Positions 44,881 through 53,208 of a DNA stretch of 64,000 nt are shown one piece after another (the stretch's first letter is position 1; every line of letters starts with the position of its first letter). The position numbers and the translations under genes were made by a program. The notes beneath the pieces were generated by a model. It had not been told where the DNA came from. It was given only the letters and a program-made list of their open reading frames with translations, and searched no databases. The stretch comes from Stenotrophomonas maltophilia (GTDB taxonomy: Bacteria; Pseudomonadota; Gammaproteobacteria; Xanthomonadales; Xanthomonadaceae): NCBI RefSeq assembly GCF_900186865.1, contig NZ_LT906480.1:2994001-3058000 (forward strand), given 5' to 3'.

Positions 44881-45777
44881 ATGGTCAGCCTCGATCGCTT
44901 CGATATCTTCCGCGCCGTGGTCGAGGCCGGCAGCCTCACCGCAGCAGCCGATCGGCTCGGCCTCAGCCGTGCGGTGGTCAGCTTCAACCTGAAGCGGCTG
45001 GAGCAGGAGCTGGGCGTGACCCTGCTGTTGCGCAGTACCCGCCACCTGGCCCTGACGGACGCTGGCGAGCAGTTCCTGCAGCACTGCGTGCAGGCGCTGG
45101 ATGCCGCACAGGCAGCGATCGATGCCGCGCGCCGCGACCAGCACCAGCTTCAGGGCGTGCTGCGCCTGACCACCACGCCGGAGTACGCCCAGCTACGCTT
45201 GATTCCTGCGCTGGAGGCGTTCCGTGCGCGGCACCCGGCGCTGCAGCTGCACCTGTCCACGTCTCCCGCGCCGGCGGACCTGATTCCCGAGCGCTTCGAC
45301 CTGGCGATCCGTCTTGGCCGTCTGCCCGATTCGGGCCTGCACGCCAGCGAACTGGAACGCCATCCACTGTGCCCCGTGGCGGCTCCGTCCCTGCTGGCAC
45401 GCCTGCCCTCTGCCGATGCTGCCGACGACCCCGTGCAGCTGGGCACCCTGCCCCGCCTCGGCTACCCGCGCCTGGCCGACGTGCCGGTGGTGGCGCCGGA
45501 TGGCAGCGACGCCCTGTTTGCCACCAACCCGGGCAATGCGGTGGTGCGCGTAGATGGTGCCAGCAGCCTGCGTGCCTTCGCCGTGACCGGCGCCGGGGTC
45601 ACCGTGCTGCCACGCTGGCTGATCGAGGACGACTTGGCCCAGGACCGGCTGCGCCCGGTGCTGCGCCAGCACCGCTTCCCGCAGCAGAGCGTATACGCGG
45701 TCTACCCGCACAGCACGCAGCCCTCACCGAAGGTGCGGCAGCTGATCGATTTCCTGCGCGGGTGGTTTGGCAAATGA
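44881..45777 (+). CDS. LysR-family regulator of the MFS operon
   Basis: 298 residues. DNA-binding part: FDIFRAVVEAGSLTAAADRLGLSRAVVSFNLKRLEQELGVTLLLRSTRHLALTDAGEQFL; normal effector domain. Transcribed divergently from the MFS/SnoaL pair over a short intergenic region with a palindromic box, so it probably controls them and itself. A perfect 30-bp hairpin starts immediately after its stop. Confidence 0.92.
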   Translation: MVSLDRFDIFRAVVEAGSLTAAADRLGLSRAVVSFNLKRLEQELGVTLLLRSTRHLALTDAGEQFLQHCVQALDAAQAAIDAARRDQHQLQGVLRLTTTPEYAQLRLIPALEAFRARHPALQLHLSTSPAPADLIPERFDLAIRLGRLPDSGLHASELERHPLCPVAAPSLLARLPSADAADDPVQLGTLPRLGYPRLADVPVVAPDGSDALFATNPGNAVVRVDGASSLRAFAVTGAGVTVLPRWLIEDDLAQDRLRPVLRQHRFPQQSVYAVYPHSTQPSPKVRQLIDFLRGWFGK

Positions 45778-45843
45778 AAAAAGGGGACGGAGGGGATTAA
45801 GTCGTTTGTGCATAAACGACTTAATCCCCTCCGTCCCCTTTTT
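45778..45843. terminator. very long perfect hairpin, bidirectional terminator or mobile REP-like element
   Basis: Arms 45778-45807 and 45814-45843 are perfectly complementary over 30 bp (AAAAAGGGGACGGAGGGG... inward, GTCGTTT next to the loop) around GTGCAT. A-run before and T-run after make it a terminator in both directions, between a LysR stop at 45777 and the convergent beta-glucosidase stop at 45879. The perfect match over this length suggests recent spread or repair rather than an ordinary terminator. Confidence 0.85.
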
Positions 45844-45878
45844 CAGACACGGCCCTGTGCGGGCCGTGTCTTCAGGCA

Positions 45879-48674
45879 TCAGCGCAGCACCTGCTCCACC
45901 AGCTGCACGTCCACGCTCTGCAGCGGCTCGGCCGCATTGCGCGACAGCTGCACCTGGTAGGTGCCGCCGTCGATCTTCCACTGGCGCGCCTGTGCATCGT
46001 AGTGGGCCAGGGTCTTCGGTTCGGCTTCGATGCGGATGCGGCGCTGTTCGCCCGGCTGCAGGTTCACCTTGTCATAGCCGATCAGGCGGATCGGCGTGGT
46101 GCTGCCGGCCGGCAGCTTCAGGTACAGCTGGGCCACGTCGGCACCGGCACGCTTGCCGGTGTTGCGGATGTCGACGCTGGCGACCAGGCGCGAGCCCTCC
46201 ACGCTCACCTTCAGGTTCTCATAGGCGAATGAGGTGTAGGACAGGCCATGGCCAAAGGCGAAGGTCGGGGTCAGGCCCTTGGCCGCCATCCACTTGTAGC
46301 CGACGTTGGCGCCTTCGATATCGAAATCGAACACATCACCAAACGGCTTGGCCGGCTTGAAGCCGAGGCCGTCGATGTGCGGGCGTGGCAGCTGCGATTC
46401 GTCCGTCACCCAGGTCACCGGCAGGCGGCCGGACGGATTGACCTGGCCGGTCAGCAGCGCGGCAATGCCTTCGCCACCGCGGATGCCCGGATACCAGGCC
46501 TGCAGCATCGCCGGCACCTGCGCCAGCCACGGCGTGCGCACCGGGCCGTTGGTTTCCAGCACCAGCACGGTCTTCGGGTTGGCCTTGGCCACTGCCGAGA
46601 TCAGGGCATCTTGGTTGTCCGGCAGCTGCATGTCCGGCAGGTCCACCGATTCGGCGGCCCACTGGGTGGCGAACACGATGGCCACGTCAGCCTGCGCGGC
46701 GGCCTTGGCCGCAGCGGCGGCATTGGTCCCGTCCACATACTCGATGGTCGCGTCCGGGCGCGCGGCGCGCAGCGATGCCAGCGGCGAGGACGGGTGGAAG
46801 ATCACCGGGCCCGGCCAGGTGGTCGGCATCACGCCCGGCACCGCATTGGTGCCCTTGGCGGTGACGCCCACCATCGACGAACCACCGCCGCCGATCACGC
46901 CCTTGTCGGCATGGCCGCCGATGATGACGATGCGCTTCACGCTGTCGGCCAGCGGCAGCAGGTTGCCCTCATTGCGCAGCAGCACGCTGCCCTCTTCCAC
47001 CGTGCGCTGGGCAACGGCGAAGCCGGCCTCGGCATCCACCTTCTGGTGCTGCGGCGGGTTGTCGAAGTTGCCATGCAGGAACATCGTGCGCAGGATGCGC
47101 GCCACCATGTCGTTCAGGCGCGCCTGCGGCACTACGCCGCCGTGCACGGCCAGGCGCAGCGGTTCGTCGAAGAACACCGCCGCGTCGAACACTTCACCGG
47201 CCGACTGCTGATCGAGGCCAGCCAGCGCCGCCTTCGAACCACTGTGCACGCCGCCCCAGTCGGACATCACGAAACCGGGGAACTTCCATTCCTGCTTCAG
47301 CACCTGGTTCATCAGGTAGCCGTTCTCGCAACCGTAGGTGCCGTTGATCTTGTTGTACGAGCACATCGCCACGCCGGGGCGACCGGCTTCAAGCGCGATC
47401 TCGAAGGCCAGCAGGTCCGACTCGTGCATGGCCTGTTCGCCGATGCGTACGTCGTGGAAGTTGCGGCGGGTCTCCATGTCGTTCAGCGCGAAGTGCTTCA
47501 TCGAGGAGATCACGTGCTGGCTCTGCACGCCCTGGATCAGCGCGCCGACCATCGAACCGGCCAGCAGGGGGTCTTCACCGGCGTATTCGAAGTTGCGACC
47601 GTTGCGCGGGTCACGCTGCAGGTTGACGCTGCCCGACAGCAGGATATTGAAGCGCTGCTGCCATGCCTCGCGGCCCATCGTGGCGCCACCGGCGAAGGCG
47701 ACTTCACGGTTCCAGCTCGATGCGGTGGACGGGCCCGACGGCATCGCCGTGGCGAAATCGCCCGGGCGGATGCCACCCGGATTGGTCACGCCAACGCCGG
47801 CATCGGCCGACTGCTGCGACGGAATGCCCAACCGCGCCACGCCCGGCACGAAACCAGCCGAACCGACTGCGCCTTCCGGCAGCGGGCCACCGTCCTTGCC
47901 CAGCCCGAAGTAGCTGTGCAGCATCTGGAACTTCTCATCCTCGGTCATCGCCTTCAGCAGCAGCGCAGCGCGCGCGTCGGCGTTGAGGGTGGTGTCCATC
48001 CACGGCCTGTCGCCATGCGTGTCGGCGGCGTAGGCCAGGGTCAGCAGGGTGGCGCGCAGGGTACTGCCTTCCACCTTGAACGGCGCACTGCTGGCGGCCT
48101 GGAAGCCATCGCTGAAATAGCTGGCATCGGCTTCCAGCGCGACACGCGCCGGATCGAAGCCTGCGGCCTTGGCCGATTCACCGGCCACCGCGCCGAGCAG
48201 CACCGCCGGTGCACCCAGCCGCGAACGGGTGACCAGCGCCGGCAGCTGCGCCGCACCTGCACCGGCATCGGTATAGACCGCCACGGTGTGGCGGCCGTCG
48301 TCCAGGCGCAGGTAGTTCAGGCCCGGCTGGTCGGGGCCGGATTCAGCGGCGATCGGCAACCGGGTCAGCACGGCCTGGCCGCGCTGGGTCTGGCCATCGT
48401 CCTTGCCGGCAGCAATGAAGCGGTACTCGTAGCCCAGGCCATCGGCCAGCACCTGCAGCGGATCGACCTGGCCGATGCCGCGCTGCACCTGGCGCACGCT
48501 CACCGCGTCCACCTGCAGGGTCTTCAGCTGGGCGGCCAGGGCCGGCATCGCCTCGGCGGTCGGGGCCTGTTCCAGGGTCAGCACAGTGAACGCGGCGGGG
48601 TCGGCCCAGGCCGGGGCGGCCAGTGCGGCAGACAGGGCCAGGGACAGTGCAAGCGGCTTTGTAAACGTTTTCAT
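45879..48674 (-). CDS. bglX: GH3 beta-glucosidase with degenerate EEP-like N-terminal domain
   Basis: 931 residues from ATG 48674 with signal peptide MKTFTKPLALSLALSAALAAPAWA; the open frame upstream is not credible. The GH3 part starts near residue 240 (DARAALLLKAMTEDEKFQML); nucleophile Asp in GFVMSDWGGVHSG, KHFALNDMETRRNFHD and the final fibronectin-like domain follow the BglX order. Before it are about 200 extra residues: FTVLTLEQ..., LKTLQVDAVSVRQVQRG, LADGLGYEYRFIAAGKDDGQTQRGQAVLTRLPI, resembling an endonuclease/exonuclease/phosphatase fold with lost catalytic residues (VRQVQ where QE is expected). Hydrolyses beta-glucosides in the periplasm. Confidence 0.9.
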   Translation of the reverse strand: MKTFTKPLALSLALSAALAAPAWADPAAFTVLTLEQAPTAEAMPALAAQLKTLQVDAVSVRQVQRGIGQVDPLQVLADGLGYEYRFIAAGKDDGQTQRGQAVLTRLPIAAESGPDQPGLNYLRLDDGRHTVAVYTDAGAGAAQLPALVTRSRLGAPAVLLGAVAGESAKAAGFDPARVALEADASYFSDGFQAASSAPFKVEGSTLRATLLTLAYAADTHGDRPWMDTTLNADARAALLLKAMTEDEKFQMLHSYFGLGKDGGPLPEGAVGSAGFVPGVARLGIPSQQSADAGVGVTNPGGIRPGDFATAMPSGPSTASSWNREVAFAGGATMGREAWQQRFNILLSGSVNLQRDPRNGRNFEYAGEDPLLAGSMVGALIQGVQSQHVISSMKHFALNDMETRRNFHDVRIGEQAMHESDLLAFEIALEAGRPGVAMCSYNKINGTYGCENGYLMNQVLKQEWKFPGFVMSDWGGVHSGSKAALAGLDQQSAGEVFDAAVFFDEPLRLAVHGGVVPQARLNDMVARILRTMFLHGNFDNPPQHQKVDAEAGFAVAQRTVEEGSVLLRNEGNLLPLADSVKRIVIIGGHADKGVIGGGGSSMVGVTAKGTNAVPGVMPTTWPGPVIFHPSSPLASLRAARPDATIEYVDGTNAAAAAKAAAQADVAIVFATQWAAESVDLPDMQLPDNQDALISAVAKANPKTVLVLETNGPVRTPWLAQVPAMLQAWYPGIRGGEGIAALLTGQVNPSGRLPVTWVTDESQLPRPHIDGLGFKPAKPFGDVFDFDIEGANVGYKWMAAKGLTPTFAFGHGLSYTSFAYENLKVSVEGSRLVASVDIRNTGKRAGADVAQLYLKLPAGSTTPIRLIGYDKVNLQPGEQRRIRIEAEPKTLAHYDAQARQWKIDGGTYQVQLSRNAAEPLQSVDVQLVEQVLR
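48660..48673. promoter_or_regulatory. LacI-family operator candidate over the bglX start codon
   Basis: TGTAAACGTTTTCA fits TG-N-AA-N-CG-N-TT-N-CA, the LacI/GalR consensus, at every fixed position and covers the bglX start codon. It also encodes the first residues (MKTFT), so a chance match is possible. Confidence 0.35.
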
Positions 48675-49011
48675 CGGCAGGCGTAATTCCGTTGCCAAGG
48701 CAATCGGTCCAGGGAAAGTGCCGCCGAAGGGTGCAGCGTTCATGCCGCGCAGGGGTTGCCAGGCAACGTCCCGCAGGCCGATGGACGGGCCGGTCTGCGC
48801 GCGGGACCCTCCTCCCGGCGTGACAACCTGCCTGCCCGGGCCGCGCAGGGCGACCCAATCCTGTGAAGATTGTGCGAGGGCGTTCACACCTGTCAACAGG
48901 ACCTAAGTCACAGGGGCAACCCGGCCAGCGGTTATCAGGCCATCACCGGCGGTCATCAGCGCGCCGCGCGAGGCTGCCGATAATGAGGGTCCCTGGCCAC
49001 GAACCGAGCCC
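48675..49011. other. divergent promoter region of bglX and the VOC gene
   Basis: 337 bp without a credible gene. The stretch at 48860-48930 (TGTGCGAGGGCGTTCACACCTG and following) is the most promoter-like. No repeats of the SMAG type here. Confidence 0.5.
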
Positions 49012-49446
49012 ATGACCGTCCATCGCGACTTCGACCATCTCTGGCGCGACCGCTGTGACACCTCCAGCCAGCGCGCGCCGCGCGTGCTGATCCGGGTGTT
49101 CGTGGCACCCGGTGAGCTGGAACGCAGCGTGGCGTTCTACGAGCAGCTGCAGGGCGTGGTGGCCGATGCGGGGTTCCCGTTTCCGGAGGCCGGGCTGCGT
49201 CTGGCGATGGTCGGTGCGTTCCTGTTGATCGAGGGCAGCGAGACGGCGCTGGCGCCGTTCACTTCGACCACGGGAACGCTGCTGGTCGACGATGTTCGGC
49301 CCTATCACGACAAACTGGTCGCGGCTGGCGCCGAGATCATCTTCCCGTTGCAGGTGGTACCCACCGGGGCGGCGTTCAACGCGGTGCATCCCGATGGCAC
49401 GGTGGTCGAGTACGTGCATCACCGGCCGGATCCGCACGGCCGGTGA
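49012..49446 (+). CDS. VOC (glyoxalase/bleomycin resistance-like) protein
   Basis: 144 residues. RVLIRVFVAPGELERSVAFYEQLQGV and the final AAGAEIIFPLQVVPTGAAFNAVHPDGTVVEYVHH form the paired beta-alpha-beta-beta-beta units of the vicinal oxygen chelate fold. The last Glu of VVEYV is a usual metal ligand; the first ligand position is not a clear His, so enzymatic activity is uncertain. Divergent from bglX without an obvious functional link. Confidence 0.78.
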   Translation: MTVHRDFDHLWRDRCDTSSQRAPRVLIRVFVAPGELERSVAFYEQLQGVVADAGFPFPEAGLRLAMVGAFLLIEGSETALAPFTSTTGTLLVDDVRPYHDKLVAAGAEIIFPLQVVPTGAAFNAVHPDGTVVEYVHHRPDPHGR

Positions 49447-49477
49447 GGGGACGGCCGGGCTGCGCCCGGCACCCGAG

Positions 49478-49761
49478 GTAGTGCCGGCCGCTGGCCGGCA
49501 ACCTCAGAAGCAACAGCCGAAGCAAAAGCGGGCTTCCTGTGGGATGGCGGGGTGGGTCCGGCTGCGGGGGGCGCTGCAAGTACGTCCATGTAAGCTCGGT
49601 CGCGCCATCCATGGCGCTCACGCCCCCGCAACCGGACCCACCCCGCCTTCGACAGTCTCTCGCGACCTGCAGTAGATCCACGCCATGCGTGGATGCTCTT
49701 CGTTTCATTGTCGAAATATTTGATTTCGATGGAGATTCATCCACGCATGGCGTGGATCTAC
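49478..49761. repeat. SMAG elements and long composite repeat
   Basis: The gap 49447-49770 holds three things. A TGCCGGCC-type SMAG at 49478-49500. A long unit at 49522-49657 with GCTGCAAGTACGTCC and a GCGCCATCC/GGCGC stem, closely related to the core at 7676-7795. An inverted pair of ATCCACGC-type SMAGs at 49672-49694 and 49739-49761; the latter ends ten bases before the next start codon, with CCTCC rather than a Shine-Dalgarno between. Confidence 0.85.
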
Positions 49762-49770
49762 AATCCCTCC

Positions 49771-50451
49771 ATGCCCTCCCCCGCCCTGCCCTGGAATGGC
49801 ACGTTGCAGCTGGATGCTCACGTGGCCGTGCTGCAGGGCCATGCCGGTGGCAGCGCCTCCCACGCGCACTACGCCCATCAACTGTTGCTGAGCGACGGCG
49901 CGCCCTGGCAGGTCGAGATCGATGGCGTATGGCAGCAGGGCCAACGGCTGTGGCTGCCGTCCTTCCAGACGCACGCGATCCTGTCGGCGCCGGAAGCGGG
50001 CTGTACGGTGTTCCTTGAGCCGGCGCATGCCGACCTCGAACAGATCCAGCAGCACCTGCACGCGCTGCCGGGCACTGCGATGGAACTGCACGACTGGCTG
50101 CCACGGTTGAGCCGCCCACAGCCGCTGGACCGCCGCGTGCAGGCGGCGTTGGCCCGTATTGCCCAGCACCTGCCCGGCCCGGTGCCGGCCGCCGATATCG
50201 CCGAGGCGGCGCACCTGTCGACCAGCCAGCTGCACCGGCGTTTCCAGTCCGAGCTGGCAGTGACCCTGCGCGGCTGGGTGCTGTGGCAACGGTTGCGCCG
50301 CGCGCTGATGCATCATCTGAGCGGTCACAACCTGACCGACAGTGCGCATGCCGCTGGATTCGCCGATCTGGCCCATCTCTCGCGCAGCCTGCGCGGCATG
50401 TTCGGCATCGGTGCCGCGCAGCTGCAGGGCCTGCAGCTGCACGCGGCCTGA
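49771..50451 (+). CDS. AraC-family transcriptional regulator with cupin-like N-terminus
   Basis: 226 residues from ATG 49771; upstream codons belong to a SMAG repeat. The N-terminal half (DAHVAVLQGHAGGSASHAHYAHQLLLSDGAPWQVEIDGVW) is cupin-like with several His; the C-terminal half has VPAADIAEAAHLSTSQLHRRFQSELAVTLRGWVLWQRLRRALMHHLSGHNLTDSAHAAGFADLAHLSRSLRGMFG, the AraC domain. Likely controls the convergent desaturase-type gene or distant targets; no direct evidence. Lacks a clear Shine-Dalgarno. Confidence 0.82.
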   Translation: MPSPALPWNGTLQLDAHVAVLQGHAGGSASHAHYAHQLLLSDGAPWQVEIDGVWQQGQRLWLPSFQTHAILSAPEAGCTVFLEPAHADLEQIQQHLHALPGTAMELHDWLPRLSRPQPLDRRVQAALARIAQHLPGPVPAADIAEAAHLSTSQLHRRFQSELAVTLRGWVLWQRLRRALMHHLSGHNLTDSAHAAGFADLAHLSRSLRGMFGIGAAQLQGLQLHAA

Positions 50452-50460
50452 CATGTTCAA

Positions 50461-51351
50461 TCATTCGCGCCTGCGCAGGCCTTCCGGCAACTCCGGCACC
50501 TCGCCATGCGGCAGTTCGCGGAACGGTGCCAGCAGCTGCCCCGGATAATCGCGCGGATAGTCCGGTTGGCTGCCGATGCCAAGGTCGCGTTGCTGCAGCC
50601 GATAACCCGGCGCATCGAAGGCGGTCCCCAGCAGATGGTCCCAGGCGGTCAGGAACAGGCCGAAGTTGACGTCGCCCGCGGTGCCGTAACGCATGTGGTG
50701 GAAGCGGTGCAGCGGCGCCCAGGCCATCACCCGACCCAGCACGCCGGGACGCATGTCCACGTTGGAGTGCTGCAGCAGCAGCTGGATGGCAATGGCGAAG
50801 GCCAGCACCGCGGCCACCGGCATCGGCAGGCCCAACAGCAGCAGCGGCAGCACGCCGCCCACCGCTTCGGCCGCCTGATGCAGCGGGTGTTTCATCAGCC
50901 CGTTGAAGCCGTACATGCGGGTGACGCTGTGGTGCACCGCATGCAGCCGCCACAACCAGCCGATGCGATGGCTGGCGTAGTGCACCAGGGTGATGCCGAG
51001 ATCAGCGCAGACGATGGCCAGCAGCACCTGCAGCGCGAATGGCCACTGCACCGGCCACAACTGCCACGGAATGATTGCCGCCAGCAGCGGCACCGCCGCG
51101 ATCGACAGCAGGTTCAGGCTTTCGTTGACCAGTGCATGCAGGGTGTCACGCAGGCTGTCGCCGTGGTCGTGGTTGAACGCGGGGTCGTACGGCCAGGCAC
51201 GCTCGGCGGCGAACGAGACCGCGATGGCGGCCGCCAGCAAGGCCAGCAGCCACAACGGGTCAGCGTGGCGGTGCCCCACCCAGACGATGGCGGCAGAGAC
51301 GAAACCAAGCAGGAACAACGGGGCATACAGGCGGAGCATCCAGTGCTTCAT
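50461..51351 (-). CDS. sterol desaturase/fatty acid hydroxylase family protein
   Basis: 296 residues from ATG 51351. Integral membrane di-iron protein with the histidine clusters HYASH, HAVHHS, HPLH and HRFHHMRYG, plus several hydrophobic helices before them. Members hydroxylate or desaturate lipids or sterol-like compounds. Its stop is 9 bp from the AraC gene stop (convergent). Family firm; substrate unknown. Confidence 0.9.
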   Translation of the reverse strand: MKHWMLRLYAPLFLLGFVSAAIVWVGHRHADPLWLLALLAAAIAVSFAAERAWPYDPAFNHDHGDSLRDTLHALVNESLNLLSIAAVPLLAAIIPWQLWPVQWPFALQVLLAIVCADLGITLVHYASHRIGWLWRLHAVHHSVTRMYGFNGLMKHPLHQAAEAVGGVLPLLLLGLPMPVAAVLAFAIAIQLLLQHSNVDMRPGVLGRVMAWAPLHRFHHMRYGTAGDVNFGLFLTAWDHLLGTAFDAPGYRLQQRDLGIGSQPDYPRDYPGQLLAPFRELPHGEVPELPEGLRRRE

Positions 51352-51524
51352 GGGCAACCCGGAAAGTGAGGGGCCTGCATGCTGGCGTGGCATGCGGGTT
51401 GGCGGCTTGAACAAACGGCGCAAGCGCGTGCCGCGGGCGGATGCCGAGCTTGGTCGGCGCCGTGTTCCTGTATCCACGCACGGCGCGGCTCTACAATGGC
51501 GCCCTCATCGCGCCCGGGGCCGGC

Positions 51525-52430
51525 ATGGATTCCTTCAACCTGATGCGTGCCTTCCGCCGCATCGTCGAACGCGGCGGGCTGGCCCGCGCTGCCGAAGACC
51601 TGGGCATGTCGCCCGCCGGCCTGAGCAAGCAGCTGCGCACGCTGGAAGCGCATCTGGGCGTGGTACTGCTGCAGCGGACCACGCGGCGCATGAGCCTGAC
51701 CGAGACCGGCCACGCCTATTACCGTGAATGCTGCCGCCTGCTCGACGAGCTGGACGCATTGGAACGTGGCATCGCCGAACAGCGCGGCGACGTAGCCGGG
51801 CGCCTGCGCGTCAATGCGCCGCAGTCGTTCGCACTGAGCACGCTGTCGCCGCTGCTGCCGCGCTTCCTGCAGCAGCATCCACAGCTGTCGCTGGACCTGG
51901 TGATGGAAGATCGCCTGCTCGATGCAGTCGGTGAGGGTTTCGATGTGTCGCTGCGGCTGCGTGCCGAGCTGGATGATTCACGCCTGGTGGCGCGCCGGCT
52001 GGCGTCGCTGCAGCAGGTGCTGTGCGCAGCCCCGTCCTACCTGCGGCAGCATCCGGCACCGCAGGCGGTGGACGATCTGCAGGCGCACAGCGTGCTGGCC
52101 TACAGCCTGTCCGACTCACCGGGCAGCTGGCCGCTGCTCGGCCCCGATGGCCAGGTGACGATCACCCTGCCAGCGCGCGTCACCGTCAACAACAGCCTGC
52201 TGCTGCGCGACCTGCTGGTGGCCGGCATGGGCATCGGCGCCCTGCCCTCGTTCCTGGCGGCACCCGCACTGGCCCGTGGCGAACTGCAGCAGGTGCTGCC
52301 CGACCACCGCTATCCGCCGCGCTTCGTGCATGCGGTCTACCCGACCTCGCGCCACCTGCAGCCCAAGGTGCGTGCCTTCATCGATTTCCTGCACGCCGAG
52401 CTGCCCGGCTGCGCCGGCCTGGATTCGTAA
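51525..52430 (+). CDS. LysR-family regulator
   Basis: 301 residues from ATG 51525. DNA-binding part: FNLMRAFRRIVERGGLARAAEDLGMSPAGLSKQLRTLEAHLGVVLLQRTTRRMSLTETGHAYY. Effector domain of the CrgA-like group (GRLRVNAPQSFALSTLSPLLPRFLQQHPQLSLDLVMEDR). Divergent from the desaturase-type gene with 173 bp between starts, and upstream of the DsbA-family gene on the same strand; either could be its target. Confidence 0.9.
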   Translation: MDSFNLMRAFRRIVERGGLARAAEDLGMSPAGLSKQLRTLEAHLGVVLLQRTTRRMSLTETGHAYYRECCRLLDELDALERGIAEQRGDVAGRLRVNAPQSFALSTLSPLLPRFLQQHPQLSLDLVMEDRLLDAVGEGFDVSLRLRAELDDSRLVARRLASLQQVLCAAPSYLRQHPAPQAVDDLQAHSVLAYSLSDSPGSWPLLGPDGQVTITLPARVTVNNSLLLRDLLVAGMGIGALPSFLAAPALARGELQQVLPDHRYPPRFVHAVYPTSRHLQPKVRAFIDFLHAELPGCAGLDS

Positions 52431-52522
52431 CCGCCAGCGAAAACTGAGCTGCCCGCAGCGTGCTGTTTCGGCCACGCCGCGCTGCCTACTCTGCCGCCTC
52501 CCCTCTCACCGATGGCAGGCAG

Positions 52523-53173
52523 ATGTCTTCCGTTCCTTCCCCCGCCACCGCCGCGCCGGTGGTCGATTTCTTCCACGACGTGGTCTGCGGCTGGTGCTTC
52601 GTGCTGGCCCCGCGCCTGCAGCAGGTCTCGGCCGAACTCGGCATCCAGGTGCGCCACCGCAGCTTCGTGCTGCAGGACTCGCGCGCGCAGATGGTCGAGG
52701 TGTTCGGCTCGATGGAGCGCGCCAAGGCGATCATCCTGCGCCACTGGACCGACTGCGCCGCGCATGAAGACACCGCGCGCATCGATATCGAAGGCATGCG
52801 CGCACAGGACTTCGAGTATCCGTCCGGCTGGCTCGGCGCACTGGCCTGCCAGGCCGCCGGCATGCTCGGTGGCAACGACGCCCATGGCGCGATGTTTGAT
52901 GCCGTGCAATGGGCGCACCTGCACCAGCACCGCAACATCGGCGACGCCGAAGTACTGCTGGATATCGCCGAATCGCTGGGCCATCCACGTGGCGCCTTCG
53001 CTGACCACATGCGCAGCGACGCAGTACGCCAGCGCGTGCAGGCCGATCGTGCCGAAGCCGCTGCCCTCGGCATCCGTTCCATACCCACCGTGATCGGCGG
53101 CAACGGCCTGCGCCTGCAGACCCTGCCGCTGCCACACCTGCGCCAGGCCCTGGCGCCTTTGGTCGCGGCCTGA
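52523..53173 (+). CDS. DsbA-family thioredoxin-fold oxidoreductase (FrnE-like)
   Basis: 216 residues. VVDFFHDVVCGWCFVLAPRLQQVSAELG holds the active-site CGWC at residues 22-25. The helical insertion and the late AALGIRSIPTVIGGNGLRL, with the cis-Pro loop IPT, fit the FrnE/2-hydroxychromene isomerase-like DsbA branch. There is no signal peptide, so it acts in the cytoplasm. It is 35 bp before the cyclase gene and likely co-transcribed. Confidence 0.86.
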   Translation: MSSVPSPATAAPVVDFFHDVVCGWCFVLAPRLQQVSAELGIQVRHRSFVLQDSRAQMVEVFGSMERAKAIILRHWTDCAAHEDTARIDIEGMRAQDFEYPSGWLGALACQAAGMLGGNDAHGAMFDAVQWAHLHQHRNIGDAEVLLDIAESLGHPRGAFADHMRSDAVRQRVQADRAEAAALGIRSIPTVIGGNGLRLQTLPLPHLRQALAPLVAA

Positions 53174-53208
53174 GCCGCACCCTCCCCCACCCTGCAAGGA
53201 GATTCCCC

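Noticed and set aside
46248..48686. Open frame of about 810 codons opposite bglX; a similar one opposite dnaE2 (56851-59583)
   Set aside because: Both lie opposite certain genes and have low-complexity composition without motifs.
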